In this document: positions 1 to 14,545 of the stretch, in pieces
Numbering within the stretch: the stretch's first letter is position 1
Layout of the letters: each line of letters begins with the position of its first letter
Assembly (NCBI RefSeq): GCF_003234265.2
Contig: NZ_CP126256.1
Location: 1,736,001 to 1,800,000, forward strand
Direction: 5' to 3'
Length of the DNA stretch: 64,000 nt
Origin: Curtobacterium sp. MCSS17_015
Lineage (GTDB): Bacteria; Actinomycetota; Actinomycetes; Actinomycetales; Microbacteriaceae
Notes under the pieces: model-generated
The model's input: the letters and a program-made list of their open reading frames with translations, nothing else
What the model was told of the DNA's origin: nothing
Databases searched by the model: none
Program-made: the position numbers and the translations under genes

Positions 1-741
1 GATCGGGAGGTCGCGCGGCACCGTCGCGCCCGTGGCGACCACGACCGCGTCGTAGCGGGACTTGAGGTCGTCCCACGTGATGTCACGGCCGATCTCGACG
101 CCGGCGCGGAAGCGGGTGCCCTCGGCCTGCATCTGGGCGAGACGGGCGTCGATCTGCCGCTTCTCCATCTTGAAGTCCGGGATGCCGTACCGGAGCAGCC
201 CGCCGATGCGGTCGTCGCGCTCGTAGACGGCGACCGTGTGGCCGGCACGGGTGAGCTGCTGCGCAGCGGCCAACCCGGCGGGGCCGGAACCGACCACCGC
301 GACGGTCTTGCCGGTGAGGCGCTCGGGCGGGTGCGGGGTGACCCACCCGTTCTGGTAGGCCTCGTCGATGATCGAGACCTCGACCTGCTTGATGGTCACC
401 GGCGGCTGGTTGATGCCGAGCACGCACGAGGACTCGCACGGGGCCGGGCAGAGCCGACCCGTGAACTCCGGGAAGTTGTTCGTCGCGTGGAGCCGCTCGA
501 TCGCCTGACGGCCCTCGCCGCGCCACGTGAGGTCGTTCCACTCGGGGATGAGGTTGCCGAGCGGGCAGCCCTGGTGACAGAACGGCACGCCGCAGTCCAT
601 GCAGCGACCGGCCTGTCGCTTGAGCGCGCCCGACTCCTGCTGCTCGTAGACCTCTTTCCAGTCCATGAGCCGGACGGGGACCGGCCGGCGTGGCGGGAGT
701 TCACGTTCCTGGACCTTGAGGAAGCCCTTCGGGTCAGCCAC
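1..741 (-). CDS. gltD: Glutamate synthase small subunit (3' end cut by window)
   Basis: The small (beta) subunit of NADPH-dependent glutamate synthase passes electrons from NADPH through FAD and iron-sulfur clusters to GltB, which makes two glutamates from glutamine and 2-oxoglutarate. Only the first 247 residues are here; the rest lies left of base 1. The N-terminus has the cluster-binding cysteines Cys47, Cys50, Cys55 and Cys59 (CMDCGVPFCHQGC), then LCPAPCE, then a dinucleotide-binding fold beginning VVGSGPAGLAAA. The start is GTG, preceded by a GGAGGTGA ribosome site. It follows gltB by 62 bases on the same strand, the usual large-then-small order. The assignment is secure; completeness cannot be judged. 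Confidence 0.95.
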   Translation of the reverse strand, partial: MADPKGFLKVQERELPPRRPVPVRLMDWKEVYEQQESGALKRQAGRCMDCGVPFCHQGCPLGNLIPEWNDLTWRGEGRQAIERLHATNNFPEFTGRLCPAPCESSCVLGINQPPVTIKQVEVSIIDEAYQNGWVTPHPPERLTGKTVAVVGSGPAGLAAAQQLTRAGHTVAVYERDDRIGGLLRYGIPDFKMEKRQIDARLAQMQAEGTRFRAGVEIGRDITWDDLKSRYDAVVVATGATVPRDLPI

Positions 742-803
742 GGGTCACCTCCGTTCCTGCTGTCATCTGCTGCGTGGTCGTGCGGGGGGTCGTGATGCGC
801 TGC

Positions 804-5438
<4,635 letters not shown>

Positions 5439-5626
5439 GGGGAACCGTCCTCACGAGGAAGTGGAACAGGGACAGCGGTGGCCCGGTGGTGCGTTCCGCC
5501 CGAGCGGGCGGGACTGGTGCCCGTGCTCGCCGCCAGGAGGTGTCCTGGCGGCGTGCGAGGAGTGGGGTCCGCTTGTGGCGGACCGCAAGCGCGGTGTGGT
5601 GCTGCGTTCGGGAGAGGCTGGGGACC
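5439..5626 (-). promoter_or_regulatory. Structured leader between lgt and gltB
   Basis: These 188 bases contain no TA dinucleotide, so no TANNNT-type -10 element can lie in them. They hold three inverted repeats: 5566-5572/5578-5584 (7 bp), 5528-5538/5543-5553 (11 bp) and 5496-5501/5506-5511 (6 bp). The first can instead form 5570-5575/5586-5591 (6 bp); the two pairings exclude each other. It could be a terminator region for lgt, a cis-acting leader of gltB, or both. No known riboswitch family is recognised. Confidence 0.3.
5528..5553 (-). terminator. Hairpin after lgt, before gltB
   Basis: Perfect 11-bp stem (5528-5538 with 5543-5553) around a 4-base loop, 74 bases past the lgt stop. There is no T-run, which is common for actinobacterial terminators. 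It could equally be a leader structure of gltB. Confidence 0.4.
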
Positions 5627-6616
5627 TCAGCGTCGGTCGGCGACTGTGGCGACCGGCTCCGGATCGGCGACACCGGTCGTGGTGTCGTGCTCCGAGTAGG
5701 TGTCGTCCGAGTCTACATCGGACTTCGAGCGGGGCTCGCGACCCGGCAGATACGGGCTCGGCTCCTTGCCCACGTGTCGACGGGACTGCACCCAGAAGAT
5801 GACGAGGCCGAGCAGGATCGCCGCGAACGACATCCAGACGTTCGTGCGGATGCCGGCGAAGGTCTCGCTCGTGTCCACGCGGATCGACTCGAGGACCGAA
5901 CGGCCAATGCCGTACCAGACGAGGTACAACGCCATGACGCGGCCCCACTGCAGCCGGAACCGTCGGTCGATGAGCAGGATGAGCACCGCACCGACGACGT
6001 TCCAGATGATCTCGTACAGGAACGTCGGGTGGAACAGGACGCCCTCCGGCAGGCCCACCGGGTACGCCGGGTTCGTCGCCTCGATCTGCAGACCCCACGG
6101 CAGGCTCGTCGGCATGCCGAACAGCTCGTGGTTGAAGTAGTTGCCGAGCCGCCCGGCGGCCTGGGCGAGCAGCACCCCGGGGGCGGCGGCGTCGATGAAG
6201 GCCGAGAACCGCAGGCCCGCCTGACGGCACCCGATCCAGGCACCGAGCGACCCGAGGATCAGCGCGCCGAAGATCGCGAGCCCACCCTCCCAGACGTAGA
6301 GGAACGACAGCGGGTCGATCCCCGGTCCGAAGTAGTCGCTGGCGTGGGTGACGACGTGGAACAGTCGGCCACCGATGATGCCGGCCGGCACCGCCCAGAT
6401 GGCGATGTCGATGATGATCCAGCGCTCGGCACCGCGGGCGTTCAGTCGGCTGTTCGTGAGCAGCACGCAGATGACGATCCCGACGAGGATGCAGATCGCG
6501 TACGCGTGGATCCGGAAGTCCAGCGGCAGCGTGAGACCGAACGCGCTCTGCAGCCAGGCGGACAGGTCGAAGTACTGCCACGCCGTGCTCGGGCTCGGGA
6601 TGCTCAGGAGGGACAT
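5627..6616 (-). CDS. lgt: Prolipoprotein diacylglyceryl transferase
   Basis: Lgt is a polytopic membrane enzyme that moves diacylglycerol from phosphatidylglycerol to the lipobox cysteine of prolipoproteins, the first step of lipoprotein maturation. The 329-residue protein shows about seven hydrophobic segments and the conserved loop AGRLGNYFNHE. The C-terminal 50 or so residues are hydrophilic and acidic. I chose the ATG at 6616 because AAGGCG lies a suitable distance upstream; a GTG seven codons earlier has no ribosome site. It lies between the trp genes and gltB on the same strand, as in many actinobacteria. Confidence 0.95.
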   Translation of the reverse strand: MSLLSIPSPSTAWQYFDLSAWLQSAFGLTLPLDFRIHAYAICILVGIVICVLLTNSRLNARGAERWIIIDIAIWAVPAGIIGGRLFHVVTHASDYFGPGIDPLSFLYVWEGGLAIFGALILGSLGAWIGCRQAGLRFSAFIDAAAPGVLLAQAAGRLGNYFNHELFGMPTSLPWGLQIEATNPAYPVGLPEGVLFHPTFLYEIIWNVVGAVLILLIDRRFRLQWGRVMALYLVWYGIGRSVLESIRVDTSETFAGIRTNVWMSFAAILLGLVIFWVQSRRHVGKEPSPYLPGREPRSKSDVDSDDTYSEHDTTTGVADPEPVATVADRR

Positions 6617-6670
6617 GTGGGTGCTGTCGCCTTTCACGGGGGCTGGGAGTCGCCGGTCCTGGTGGTGCCG

Positions 6671-6686
6671 GGGGCCGGTCGGCCCC
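6671..6686 (-). terminator. Weak hairpin after trpA
   Basis: A 6-bp GC stem (6671-6676 with 6681-6686) around GGTC, about 28 bases past the trpA stop. It is short and could be chance in such GC-rich DNA. Confidence 0.25.
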
Positions 6687-6690
6687 GATC

Positions 6691-6696
6691 ACTGTA
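6691..6696 (-). promoter_or_regulatory. Possible -10 element of lgt
   Basis: TACAGT on the minus strand in the 97-base trpA-lgt gap, about 75 bases before the lgt ATG. No convincing -35 hexamer is visible. Confidence 0.3.
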
Positions 6697-6713
6697 GCGC
6701 GGGTCGGCGACGA

Positions 6714-7508
6714 TCAGCGTCGCACGGCGCCCGACGACAGGTCGGCCGCGCGGTCCGCGACGCCGGAGACCCCGAGGTCCGCCAGCGCCCGGACGAAGGC
6801 CGACCCGATGATCGCCCCGTCCGCGTACTCGAGCACCTCGGCGACCTGGTCGGCGGTCGAGATGCCGAGCCCGACGCAGGTGCGCTCCACCCCGGCGTCG
6901 CGCAGTCGTGACACCACCGTGCGGGCGGCGCTGTCGACACCGGTCCGCGCACCGGTGACACCCATCGTCGAGACCGCGTACACGAAGCCGCGGCTCCGGT
7001 CCACAGCCTGCTTCATCCGGACGTCGGTGGACGACGGCGCCGCCAGGAACACCCGGTCGAGCCCGGTGCGTTCCGAGGCGTCGATCCACTGCTGGCCCTC
7101 GTCGGGGATGAGGTCGGGCGTGATGAGCCCGGCGGCACCGGCGGCGACGAGGTCGTCGGCGAACCGGTCCACGCCGTACCGCAGCACCGGGTTCCAGTAG
7201 GTCATCACGAGGACCGGGGTGTCGACTCGCTCGGTGATCGCCTGCACGGCGTCGAAGACCTGGGCGACCTTGAAGCCGTTCGCCAGGCTCTCCTCAGCCG
7301 CCCGCTGGATGACGGGCCCGTCCATCACGGGGTCGGAGTACGGCAGCCCGAGCTCGATGACGTCCACGCCGTTCTCGGCGAGGGCGACGGCCGCGTCGAC
7401 GCTCGTCCGCAGGTCGGGGTAACCGGCCGGGAGGTACCCGACGACGGCGCCGGCGCGCTCGGTGTTCGTGCGGTCGATGGTCGCCGCGACCGTGTTGATC
7501 GTGCTCAC
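6714..7508 (-). CDS. trpA: Tryptophan synthase alpha chain
   Basis: The alpha subunit cleaves indole-3-glycerol phosphate to indole and glyceraldehyde 3-phosphate and passes indole to TrpB. The 264-residue TIM barrel has the catalytic Glu52 and Asp63 in [16 protein letters not shown], and the phosphate-binding end [11 protein letters not shown]. The GTG start at 7508 overlaps the trpB stop in a GTGA, which implies translational coupling; upstream in-frame codons lie inside trpB and are not used. It is the last gene of the his-trp string. Confidence 0.97.
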   Translation of the reverse strand: MSTINTVAATIDRTNTERAGAVVGYLPAGYPDLRTSVDAAVALAENGVDVIELGLPYSDPVMDGPVIQRAAEESLANGFKVAQVFDAVQAITERVDTPVLVMTYWNPVLRYGVDRFADDLVAAGAAGLITPDLIPDEGQQWIDASERTGLDRVFLAAPSSTDVRMKQAVDRSRGFVYAVSTMGVTGARTGVDSAARTVVSRLRDAGVERTCVGLGISTADQVAEVLEYADGAIIGSAFVRALADLGVSGVADRAADLSSGAVRR

Positions 7509-8719
7509 GACTGCACCGCCGTCTCGTCGAGGATGCCGAAGTACCGACTGGCCGAGGCCACGTCCTTGTCCCCGCGGCCGGACAGGTTCACGAGCACGAC
7601 GCCGTCCGGCCCGAGCTCCTTGCCGAGCTTGATCGCGCCGGCCAGGGCATGCGACGACTCGATGGCCGGGATGATGCCCTCGGTGCGGCTCAGGAGACGG
7701 AAGGCCTCCATCGCCTCGGTGTCCGTGATCGGCTCGTACTCCGCCCGGCCGATCGAGGCCAGGTAGGCGTGCTCCGGGCCGACGCTCGGGTAGTCGAGGC
7801 CGGCGGAGATGCTGTGGCTCTCGATGGTCTGGCCGTCCTCGTCCTGCATGAGGTAGGACTTCGCACCCTGCAGCACGCCCTCCCGCCCGAGGGTGATGCT
7901 CGCCGCGTGCCGTCCGGTCTCGACGCCGTCGCCCCCGGCCTCGAATCCGTGCAGACGGACGGACTCGTCGTCGAGGAACGCCTCGAAGATGCCCATCGCG
8001 TTCGATCCGCCACCGACGCATGCGGCGACGGCGTCCGGCAGGCGCCCCACGCGGTCGAGCACCTGCTGGCGGGCTTCTTCCCCGATCACCTTGTGGAACT
8101 GCCGGACCATCTCCGGGAACGGGTGCGGACCGGCCACGGTCCCGAGCAGATAGTGCGTCGAGTCGACGTTCGCGACCCAGTCGCGCAGGGCCTCGTTGAT
8201 GGCGTCCTTGAGCGTGCGGGACCCCGTCTCGACGGGGATGACCTGCGCGCCGAGCAACCGCATCCGGGCGACGTTGAGCGCCTGACGCTCCGTGTCGACC
8301 GCGCCCATGTAGACCACGCAGTCCATGCCGAACAGCGCCGCGGCCGTCGCGGTGGCGACACCGTGCTGCCCCGCCCCGGTCTCCGCGATGAGGCGGGTCT
8401 TGCCGAGGCGACGGGCGACGAGCGCCTGCCCGAGCACGTTGTTGATCTTGTGCGAGCCGGTGTGGTTCAGGTCCTCGCGCTTGAGGACGACCCGGGCACC
8501 GCCGGCGTGCTTGGCGAAGCGCGGCACCTCGGTGATGATCGACGGCCGCCCGGTGTACTCACGGTGGAGCCTGTCGAGCTCGTCGCGGAAGGACTGGTCG
8601 GCCCAGGCCTCCCGGAAGGCGGACTCGAGCTCGTCGAGTGCCAGGACGAGCGACTCGGGGACGAACCGGCCCCCGAAGTCGCCGAAGTACGGGCCTTGCA
8701 GGTCACGGAGTGAGGTCAC
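7505..8719 (-). CDS. trpB: Tryptophan synthase beta chain
   Basis: This PLP enzyme condenses indole from TrpA with serine to make tryptophan. At 404 residues it has normal length. The Schiff-base lysine is Lys91 in [14 protein letters not shown], and the PLP phosphate loop is GGGSNAMG. It starts at GTG with GGGAG upstream, 44 bases after trpC, and overlaps trpA by 4 bases. Confidence 0.98.
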   Translation of the reverse strand: MTSLRDLQGPYFGDFGGRFVPESLVLALDELESAFREAWADQSFRDELDRLHREYTGRPSIITEVPRFAKHAGGARVVLKREDLNHTGSHKINNVLGQALVARRLGKTRLIAETGAGQHGVATATAAALFGMDCVVYMGAVDTERQALNVARMRLLGAQVIPVETGSRTLKDAINEALRDWVANVDSTHYLLGTVAGPHPFPEMVRQFHKVIGEEARQQVLDRVGRLPDAVAACVGGGSNAMGIFEAFLDDESVRLHGFEAGGDGVETGRHAASITLGREGVLQGAKSYLMQDEDGQTIESHSISAGLDYPSVGPEHAYLASIGRAEYEPITDTEAMEAFRLLSRTEGIIPAIESSHALAGAIKLGKELGPDGVVLVNLSGRGDKDVASASRYFGILDETAVQS

Positions 8720-8763
8720 GGTGGTGCTCCCGGGAGGTGCCCGGCCCAGGGCCGGACGGGTTG

Positions 8764-9561
8764 TCAGCCGTCGATGAACGACGCGAGCGTGGCGGCGGGG
8801 TCGGCGCCGGTGACGAGCGCTTCCCCGACGAGGACGACGTCTGCCCCGGCGGACCGGTAGTGGGCGACGTCGGCAGGGGTCTTGACGGCGGACTCGGCGA
8901 CGCGCACGACCCCGTCGGGGATGCGCTCGGCGAGGGAGCCGAAGAGGTCACGGTCGAGCGAGAAGTCGGTGAGGTCGCGGGCGTTCACACCGAGGATCCT
9001 GGCGCCGGCGTCGAGCCCGCGCGAGACCTCGTCCGCCGAGTGCGCCTCGACCAGCACGCGCATGCCGAGCTCCTCGGCGAGACCGTGGAGCTCGACGAGC
9101 GTCGGCTGGTCGAGCGCCGCGACGATGAGCAGGACGACGTCCGCACCCGCCGCGCGCGCTTCGACCACCTGGTACGGGTCGGCGATGAAGTCCTTGCGCA
9201 GCACGGGCACGGAGACCCGGGCCTTGACCGCTTCGAGGTCGGCGAGCGAGCCGAGGAACTTCCGGCCCTCGGTCAGGACGCTGATCGCCGAGGCGCCGCC
9301 GCGCTCGTAGTCGGCCGCCAGGGAGGCCGGGTCCTCGATGGGCGCCATCGACCCACGGGACGGGCTCGCACGCTTGACCTCGGCGAGGACCTTGACGCGG
9401 TCCCCCGGTGCGAGGAACTCCAGTGCGTCGAGCGGCGACGCGACCCGGTCGAGGCCGCGTTCGACGTCTGCGTACGGCCGGTCCAGACGGCGGGCCGCGG
9501 CGTCCTCGAGCGCGCCGGCCACCAGGCTCTCGAGCAGGTTCGGGACGGACGCAGCGGTCAC
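8764..9561 (-). CDS. trpC: Indole-3-glycerol phosphate synthase
   Basis: TrpC closes the indole ring: it decarboxylates and cyclises carboxyphenylaminodeoxyribulose phosphate. Motifs seen are [12 protein letters not shown] near the N-terminus, VLRKDFI in the middle, and [10 protein letters not shown] and VLVGEALV late in the barrel. I placed the start at GTG 9561 (265 residues, the family length); an open frame continues upstream into the neighbouring gene but is not similar to TrpC. It follows the small membrane protein gene by 4 bases. No trpD, trpG or trpF is in the window. Confidence 0.95.
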   Translation of the reverse strand: MTAASVPNLLESLVAGALEDAAARRLDRPYADVERGLDRVASPLDALEFLAPGDRVKVLAEVKRASPSRGSMAPIEDPASLAADYERGGASAISVLTEGRKFLGSLADLEAVKARVSVPVLRKDFIADPYQVVEARAAGADVVLLIVAALDQPTLVELHGLAEELGMRVLVEAHSADEVSRGLDAGARILGVNARDLTDFSLDRDLFGSLAERIPDGVVRVAESAVKTPADVAHYRSAGADVVLVGEALVTGADPAATLASFIDG

Positions 9562-9565
9562 GCGC

Positions 9566-9805
9566 TCACTCGCCGTGGTGCTTGGGGACGAACTTCGGGC
9601 CGTTGACGCCGTAGCCGGCCTTGCCCATGACGGCACCCACGACGAGGCCGATCACCACGACGGCGGCGGACGCCCACACACCCCAAGCCATGTCGAACCA
9701 GAAGAAGAGCGTCCCGGCGGCGAAGCCGATCAGCATGATGACGACGGCCGTCCAGGCCGCCGGCGAGTGGCCTTCGCCGAGTTCTGCGGGCTCAGTGTTG
9801 CTCAC
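9566..9805 (-). CDS. HGxxPAAW-type small membrane protein
   Basis: A 79-residue protein with GEGHSPAAW near residue 11, two transmembrane stretches (about residues 18-35 and 40-58) and a basic tail. It resembles the short actinobacterial membrane proteins named after the HGxxPAAW motif that sit between trpE and trpC; their role is unknown. The GTG start lies inside the end of the upstream gene (14-base overlap), so the two are probably coupled. Function is not assigned. Confidence 0.8.
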   Translation of the reverse strand: MSNTEPAELGEGHSPAAWTAVVIMLIGFAAGTLFFWFDMAWGVWASAAVVVIGLVVGAVMGKAGYGVNGPKFVPKHHGE

Positions 9806-10550
9806 GGTGCTCCTCGTGGTCGATGGCGTCGCCGGTCGGACGGCGCTCCGACGATCCTACCGCGTCCGTGGTCCGGACCCGCCCGTCGACGACGTCCACG
9901 GCGGTCGGGTCGACACCGGCACTGAGGTCGTCCCAGTCGACGACGGCGTCGCGGACGACGGGCGTCCGCGCTCCGGTGCCGACGAGTGTCGGGCCGCCGT
10001 CCGGGTGCGTCGCGGTCACGTCGGTGGCGGACGCGCTGCCGGGCGTGGCGGCGTCGCCGTACCTGCGGCTCGGCCCGGGCCACGACCGCTGCAGGAACAG
10101 GACCGCCACACCGAGCAGCGCCGCGAGCACGCCGCCGATGATCCCGACCACGGGCCAGACGCTGACGTCGACGCTCGTGACGACCTGGCGGACCGCGCCG
10201 ATGTCACTCACGCCGGCGACCGAGCCGACGGCGCTCCGCGCGGCGGCGACCGGGTCGGAGAGCGCGGCGGCGCCGGTCACCACGACCGCCACGCCGAGCA
10301 GGACCTGCACGACCGCGAGCACGACACGGACGACCCGGCCGGCGATGGTCAGGGCGAGGAAGAGCGCGAGGCTGGCGATCGCGACCGCGGTGTACTGCGG
10401 CACGACGGTCGCCCCGTCGGCGTCGACGGTCTTCACGACCGCCGCGCTGTGGTCGAGGTGCACGGTGAACCAGGTCTGCGTCCACGCGAGCATCACGAGG
10501 CCCGCGACGGCGAGCCCGATGACGACGACGAGCGGGCGGGAGCGCTTCAC
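9792..10550 (-). CDS. Trp-operon-associated membrane protein (TIGR02234-like)
   Basis: A 252-residue protein with four hydrophobic segments (near residues 6-24, 50-70, 76-95 and 130-153), then about 95 hydrophilic residues. Position and topology match the trp-biosynthesis-associated membrane protein family found after trpE in actinobacteria. A role in tryptophan handling is inferred only from position. GTG 10550 overlaps the trpE stop in a GTGA. The protein has no visible catalytic motif. Confidence 0.8.
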   Translation of the reverse strand: MKRSRPLVVVIGLAVAGLVMLAWTQTWFTVHLDHSAAVVKTVDADGATVVPQYTAVAIASLALFLALTIAGRVVRVVLAVVQVLLGVAVVVTGAAALSDPVAAARSAVGSVAGVSDIGAVRQVVTSVDVSVWPVVGIIGGVLAALLGVAVLFLQRSWPGPSRRYGDAATPGSASATDVTATHPDGGPTLVGTGARTPVVRDAVVDWDDLSAGVDPTAVDVVDGRVRTTDAVGSSERRPTGDAIDHEEHREQH

Positions 10551-12079
10551 CGTGCGACCCCGGTCATCCGGTTCGCGGTCGCGACGGCTCGGAGCGGTGC
10601 CGCCGCCTTGTTGACGGACTCGAGGTGCTCGCTCGTCGGGTCGGAGTCCGCGACGAGTCCGGCGCCGGCCTGGACCCGGGCGACACCGTCCTTGATCAGC
10701 GCGGTACGGATCGCGATCGCGACGTCGGCGTCCCCGGCGAAGTCGAAGTACCCGACCACGCCGGCGTAGGCCCCGCGCTTCGCGGGTTCCAACTCGTCGA
10801 TGATCTGCAGCGCCCGCGGCTTCGGCGCGCCCGACAGCGTGCCGGCCGGGAAGGTCGCGCGGAACACGTCGATCGCCGATGCTCCCGGGCGGACGGCGCC
10901 CTCGACGCTCGACACCAGGTGCATGATGTGGCTGAACCGCTCGACCGTCATGAACTCGGTCACCGCGACGGTGCCCGGCTCGCACACCTTCTGGAGGTCG
11001 TTGCGTGCCAGGTCGACGAGCATGAGGTGCTCGGCCCGCTCCTTCGGGTCCTGCAGGAGTTCCTCGCCGAGTCGCACGTCCTCCTCCGTGGTGGCGCCAC
11101 GAGGACGGGATCCGGCGATCGGGTGCGTCATCGCCCGGCCGTCCTGCACCTTGACCAGGGCCTCGGGCGAGGCGCCGACGATCCAGAAGGCGCCGCCGTC
11201 CGTGCCCTCGAGGGACAGGAAGTACATGTACGGGCTCGGGTTGAGCGTCCGCAGGACCCGGTACACGTCGAGCGGGTCCGCCGTCACGTCGTGGTCGAAC
11301 CGCTGCGAGATGACGACCTGGAAGACGTCGCCGTCGCGGATGTACCGCTTCGAGCGCTCGATCGCCGCGGCGTACTCCTCCGGCGTCGAGCGGGAGCGGG
11401 CCGTCGGCTCGGCGATGTCGAACGCCTCGGCGACCGTGGCGATGCTCGGCTGCACGAGGTCGGCCTGCATCCGGTCGAGCCGGGCCTGGGCGTCCGTCCA
11501 GAGCGTGTCGGCGTCGTCGGTGCCGTCGTTGAGCACGCTCGCGACGAGGAGCACCAGCCCGGTGCGGTGGTCGAGCGCGGCGAGCTCGGAGACGAAGGAC
11601 AGCGCCTGCCCCGGCACCTCGAAGTCGGCCGGCGGCGCGGCGGGGAGGTGCTCGAGCTGCCGGACTGCCTCCCAGCCGATGAACCCGACGGTGCCGCCGA
11701 CGAGCGGCGGGGTGCCCGGCACGCGGGGTGTGGCCCACCGTTCGTGCAGGCGGGCGAGGACGTCGAGCGGAGCGCCCTCGAGCGACCCGACGGCACGCTC
11801 GACCGACAGCCCGGTGTCGATCCACGCCGCCCGGTCACCCTCCTGCGTCAGGACACCGAAGCTGCGGACACCGACGAAGGACCAGCGCGACCACAGCCCG
11901 CCCTGCCCGGCGGACTCGAGCAGGAACGACCCGGCTCGTCCGTCCGCGAGCTTGCGGTAGACACCGACGGGCGTCTCGCTGTCCGCGAAGAGCGCGCGGA
12001 CGACGGGGAGCACCCGGTGACCGGCGCCGATCCGGTCGTCGAAGTCGGCGCGGACGGTGGTGCGGGGCGCGTCGCTCAT
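10547..12079 (-). CDS. trpE: Anthranilate synthase component I
   Basis: TrpE converts chorismate plus ammonia to anthranilate, the first committed step to tryptophan; its glutaminase partner TrpG is not in the window. The 510-residue protein has the N-terminal FLLESAGQ segment that belongs to the tryptophan feedback site in this family. The chorismate-binding core shows [25 protein letters not shown] and [14 protein letters not shown]. The ATG start overlaps the hisI stop (ATGA), so trpE is read from the his transcript. No Trp leader peptide or attenuator fits in a zero-length gap. Confidence 0.97.
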   Translation of the reverse strand: MSDAPRTTVRADFDDRIGAGHRVLPVVRALFADSETPVGVYRKLADGRAGSFLLESAGQGGLWSRWSFVGVRSFGVLTQEGDRAAWIDTGLSVERAVGSLEGAPLDVLARLHERWATPRVPGTPPLVGGTVGFIGWEAVRQLEHLPAAPPADFEVPGQALSFVSELAALDHRTGLVLLVASVLNDGTDDADTLWTDAQARLDRMQADLVQPSIATVAEAFDIAEPTARSRSTPEEYAAAIERSKRYIRDGDVFQVVISQRFDHDVTADPLDVYRVLRTLNPSPYMYFLSLEGTDGGAFWIVGASPEALVKVQDGRAMTHPIAGSRPRGATTEEDVRLGEELLQDPKERAEHLMLVDLARNDLQKVCEPGTVAVTEFMTVERFSHIMHLVSSVEGAVRPGASAIDVFRATFPAGTLSGAPKPRALQIIDELEPAKRGAYAGVVGYFDFAGDADVAIAIRTALIKDGVARVQAGAGLVADSDPTSEHLESVNKAAAPLRAVATANRMTGVAR

Positions 12080-12483
12080 CGGTCCGCTCCCGAGGCCGGG
12101 TCGGCCAGGTCCTCCGGCGCCGAGGCGGTCACCGGGTCGAGCGGGTCCACGTCGAAGCACCGGTGCGCGCCGGTGTGGCAGGCGGCCCCCACCTGGTGCA
12201 CCGTGACGAGCAGCGTGTCGTCGTCGCAGTCGAGGGCGGCGCCCCGCACGTACTGCGCGTGTCCCGACGTGTCGCCCTTGCGCCAGTACTCGCGCCGGGA
12301 CCGCGACCAGAAGGTCACCCGGCCCTCGGTCAGGGTGCGGCGGAGGGCCTCCCGGTCCATGTAGCCGAGCATGAGGACGTCCTTCGACGATTCCTCCTGC
12401 ACGATGGCGGGGAGCAGTCCGTCCGCACCGAAGCGCGCGCGGTCGAGGACCGCTTCGGTGCTGGTGCTGGTGCTGTCGGTCAT
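12076..12483 (-). CDS. hisI: Phosphoribosyl-AMP cyclohydrolase
   Basis: HisI opens the purine ring of phosphoribosyl-AMP, the third step of histidine synthesis. The 135-residue monofunctional form carries the metal-binding DCDDD and the pair of cysteines in [12 protein letters not shown]. The pyrophosphatase step is a separate gene (hisE), as usual in actinobacteria. A TAGGCT lies 9 bases before the ATG, so an extra, nearly leaderless promoter is possible. It sits 98 bases after hisF. Confidence 0.95.
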   Translation of the reverse strand: MTDSTSTSTEAVLDRARFGADGLLPAIVQEESSKDVLMLGYMDREALRRTLTEGRVTFWSRSRREYWRKGDTSGHAQYVRGAALDCDDDTLLVTVHQVGAACHTGAHRCFDVDPLDPVTASAPEDLADPASGADR

Positions 12484-12507
12484 GAGACCACCAGCCTACG
12501 GCCCGGC

Positions 12508-12530
12508 GCGGTGCGCATCCGGCGCACCGC
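12508..12530 (-). terminator. Hairpin between hisF and hisI
   Basis: Perfect 9-bp stem (12508-12516 with 12522-12530) around a 5-base loop in the only sizeable gap of the his-trp string, about 50 bases past hisF. It may end part of the hisF transcripts while hisI has its own start; not proven. Confidence 0.4.
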
Positions 12531-12581
12531 CCGTCCGTCGCCCGTGCGGCCGGGAGGCCCGCCCCGCTCGGTCGCGTCGGC

Positions 12582-13373
12582 TCAGCGGACGACGTGACCG
12601 GTGGCGCGCAGCGCGTCCTTGACGTCGCCGACGGTCATCTCGCCGCGGTGGAACACGCTCGCCGCGAGGACGGCGTCGGCTCCCGCGTCGATGGCCGGGG
12701 CGAAGTGCTCGACACGGCCCGCGCCTCCCGAGGCGATCACGGGTACCGAGGACACCGCGCGGACCGCGGTGACGAGCTCGAGGTCGAACCCGTTCTTCGT
12801 GCCGTCCGCGTCGATGGAGTTGACGAGCAGCTCCCCCGCGCCGCGCTCGACCGCGTCCCGCGCCCAGGCGATCGCGTCGATGTCGGTCTCGGTGCGTCCA
12901 CCGTGCGTGGTGACGACGAAGCCGGACGCCGTCCTGGGCGACCGCTTCACGTCGAGCGACAGCACGACCGCCTGCGAACCGAACCGGTCGGCGATCTCGG
13001 TGACGAGTTCCGGGCGGGCTATGGCGGCGCTGTTGACGCCGATCTTGTCGGCACCGCACTGCTGCAGGCGCGAGACGTCGTCGACGCTCCGGACCCCGCC
13101 CCCGACGGTGAGCGGGATGAAGACCTGCTCGGCGGTGCGGGTCACGGTGTCCCACATCGTCGCCCGGTTCTCGACCGTGGCGCCGACGTCGAGGAAGGTC
13201 AACTCGTCGGCGCCCTGCTCGTAGTACCGGGCGGCGAGTTCGACCGGGTCGCCGGCGTCCTGCAGGTCGAGGAAGTTGACGCCCTTGACGACGCGGCCGC
13301 CGGAGACGTCGAGGCACGGGATGACACGGACGGACACGCCGCCGAGGGCGGTCGCGACGGGCGCGTCGGTCAC
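12582..13373 (-). CDS. hisF: Imidazole glycerol phosphate synthase, cyclase subunit
   Basis: HisF takes ammonia from HisH (absent here) and makes imidazole glycerol phosphate plus AICAR. The 263-residue beta/alpha barrel shows [15 protein letters not shown] with the conserved Asp22, LTVGGGVR, and the second-half motifs [14 protein letters not shown] and VIASGGAG. The start is GTG overlapping the hisG stop (GTGA); about 14 residues precede the conserved core, slightly more than usual. hisA and hisH are not beside it. Confidence 0.96.
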   Translation of the reverse strand: MTDAPVATALGGVSVRVIPCLDVSGGRVVKGVNFLDLQDAGDPVELAARYYEQGADELTFLDVGATVENRATMWDTVTRTAEQVFIPLTVGGGVRSVDDVSRLQQCGADKIGVNSAAIARPELVTEIADRFGSQAVVLSLDVKRSPRTASGFVVTTHGGRTETDIDAIAWARDAVERGAGELLVNSIDADGTKNGFDLELVTAVRAVSSVPVIASGGAGRVEHFAPAIDAGADAVLAASVFHRGEMTVGDVKDALRATGHVVR

Positions 13374-14209
13374 AGGCGTGCGGCGTGGATCGGGCTGACG
13401 AGGATGGCCCGCGCGCCGAGGTCGTAGAGCGCGTCCATGATGAGGTTCGCGTCCTCGCGCGGGATCATCACGCGGACGGCGGACCAGTCGCGGTCGTGCA
13501 GCGGTGAGACGGTCGGCGACTCGATGCCCGAGGCGATCGCCGTCGCCTGATCGAGCAGCGCGGACGGGATGTCGTAGTCGAGCATGACGTACCCGCGGGC
13601 GACGAGGACGCCCTGCAGGCGACGACGGAGCACGTCGATCCCGGCGATCGTCTCGTCGGTGGTGATGAGGAGCGCGGTCGACTCGAGGATGACCGGGCCG
13701 AAGATCTCGAGTCCCGCGGCGCGGAGGGTGCTACCGGTCGACACCACGTCCGCGACGGCGTCCGCGACACCGAGCCGGACCGCGCTCTCGACCGCGCCGT
13801 CGAGCTTCACGAGCGTGGCGGAGACGCCGTGTTGCGCGAGGAACTCCCCGACCAGGCCGGGGTAGCTGGTCGCGACCCGGACGCCCTCGAGGTCCTGCAG
13901 GCTGGCGTAGCGGCCGGGGGTGCCGGCGAAGCGGAACGTCGAGTCGGCGAACCCGAGCGCGTCGACCTCGTGCGCGGCCGACCCGGAGTCGAGCAGCAGG
14001 TCCCGGCCGGTGATCCCGACGTCGAGCGCGCCGGAGCCGACGTAGGTGGCGATGTCGCGCGGCCGGAGGAAGAAGAACTCCACCCCGTTGCGCTCGTCGA
14101 GCAGGTGCAGCGCCTTCGGGTCACGGCGACCGGCGTACCCGGCCTCCCGCAGCATCTCGGAGGCGGTCTCGGACAGGGAGCCCTTGTTGGGCACGGCGAT
14201 GCGGAGCAT
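13370..14209 (-). CDS. hisG: ATP phosphoribosyltransferase, long form
   Basis: HisG makes phosphoribosyl-ATP from ATP and PRPP, the first and feedback-controlled step of histidine synthesis. At 279 residues it is the long form with the C-terminal ACT-like regulatory domain (last 75 or so residues), so no HisZ partner is needed. The N-terminus [13 protein letters not shown] and the segment [13 protein letters not shown] are typical. An AGGAAG ribosome site precedes the ATG. It lies 60 bases after hisE. Confidence 0.96.
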   Translation of the reverse strand: MLRIAVPNKGSLSETASEMLREAGYAGRRDPKALHLLDERNGVEFFFLRPRDIATYVGSGALDVGITGRDLLLDSGSAAHEVDALGFADSTFRFAGTPGRYASLQDLEGVRVATSYPGLVGEFLAQHGVSATLVKLDGAVESAVRLGVADAVADVVSTGSTLRAAGLEIFGPVILESTALLITTDETIAGIDVLRRRLQGVLVARGYVMLDYDIPSALLDQATAIASGIESPTVSPLHDRDWSAVRVMIPREDANLIMDALYDLGARAILVSPIHAARL

Positions 14210-14269
14210 CAGGTCTGCTTCCTGGAGGAGGGTCGGTGACGGATCTGCGACGCGCTGGACCAGCGCTCC

Positions 14270-14533
14270 CTACAGATGTCGCCAGATGTCCGCCGGGGTG
14301 AGGCCCTTCGTGATCATGAGCACCTGCAGGTGGTACACGAGCTGCGAGATCTCCTCCGAGGTGCGCTCGTCGCCCTCGTACTCGGCCGCCATCCAGACCT
14401 CGGCGGCCTCTTCCACGATCTTCTTGCCGATCTGGTGCACGCCGGCATCCAGTTCGGCGACGGTGCCGGAGCCGTCCGGGCGCGTCCGCGCCTTCTCGGT
14501 CAGTTCCGCGAACAGGTCGTCGAACGTCTTCAC
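14270..14533 (-). CDS. hisE: Phosphoribosyl-ATP pyrophosphatase
   Basis: HisE hydrolyses phosphoribosyl-ATP to phosphoribosyl-AMP, step two of histidine synthesis. The 87-residue all-alpha protein has the acidic metal-binding helices in [17 protein letters not shown] and [15 protein letters not shown]. The GTG start stands 6 bases after TAACCT, so a leaderless transcript is likely in addition to read-through from rpe, whose stop codon is part of that -10. Confidence 0.95.
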   Translation of the reverse strand: MKTFDDLFAELTEKARTRPDGSGTVAELDAGVHQIGKKIVEEAAEVWMAAEYEGDERTSEEISQLVYHLQVLMITKGLTPADIWRHL

Positions 14534-14539
14534 GCTCTC

Positions 14540-14545
14540 AGGTTA
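14540..14545 (-). promoter_or_regulatory. -10 element for leaderless hisE
   Basis: TAACCT, 6 bases, then the GTG of hisE. The TAA is at the same time the rpe stop codon. The spacing is that of actinobacterial leaderless genes. Confidence 0.45.

Noticed and set aside
5439..5626. Glutamine riboswitch before gltB
   Set aside because: No match to the known glutamine aptamer could be recognised, and that class is known from cyanobacteria and marine relatives.
12076..12079. Trp attenuator or leader peptide before trpE
   Set aside because: hisI and trpE overlap by 4 bases; there is no leader.
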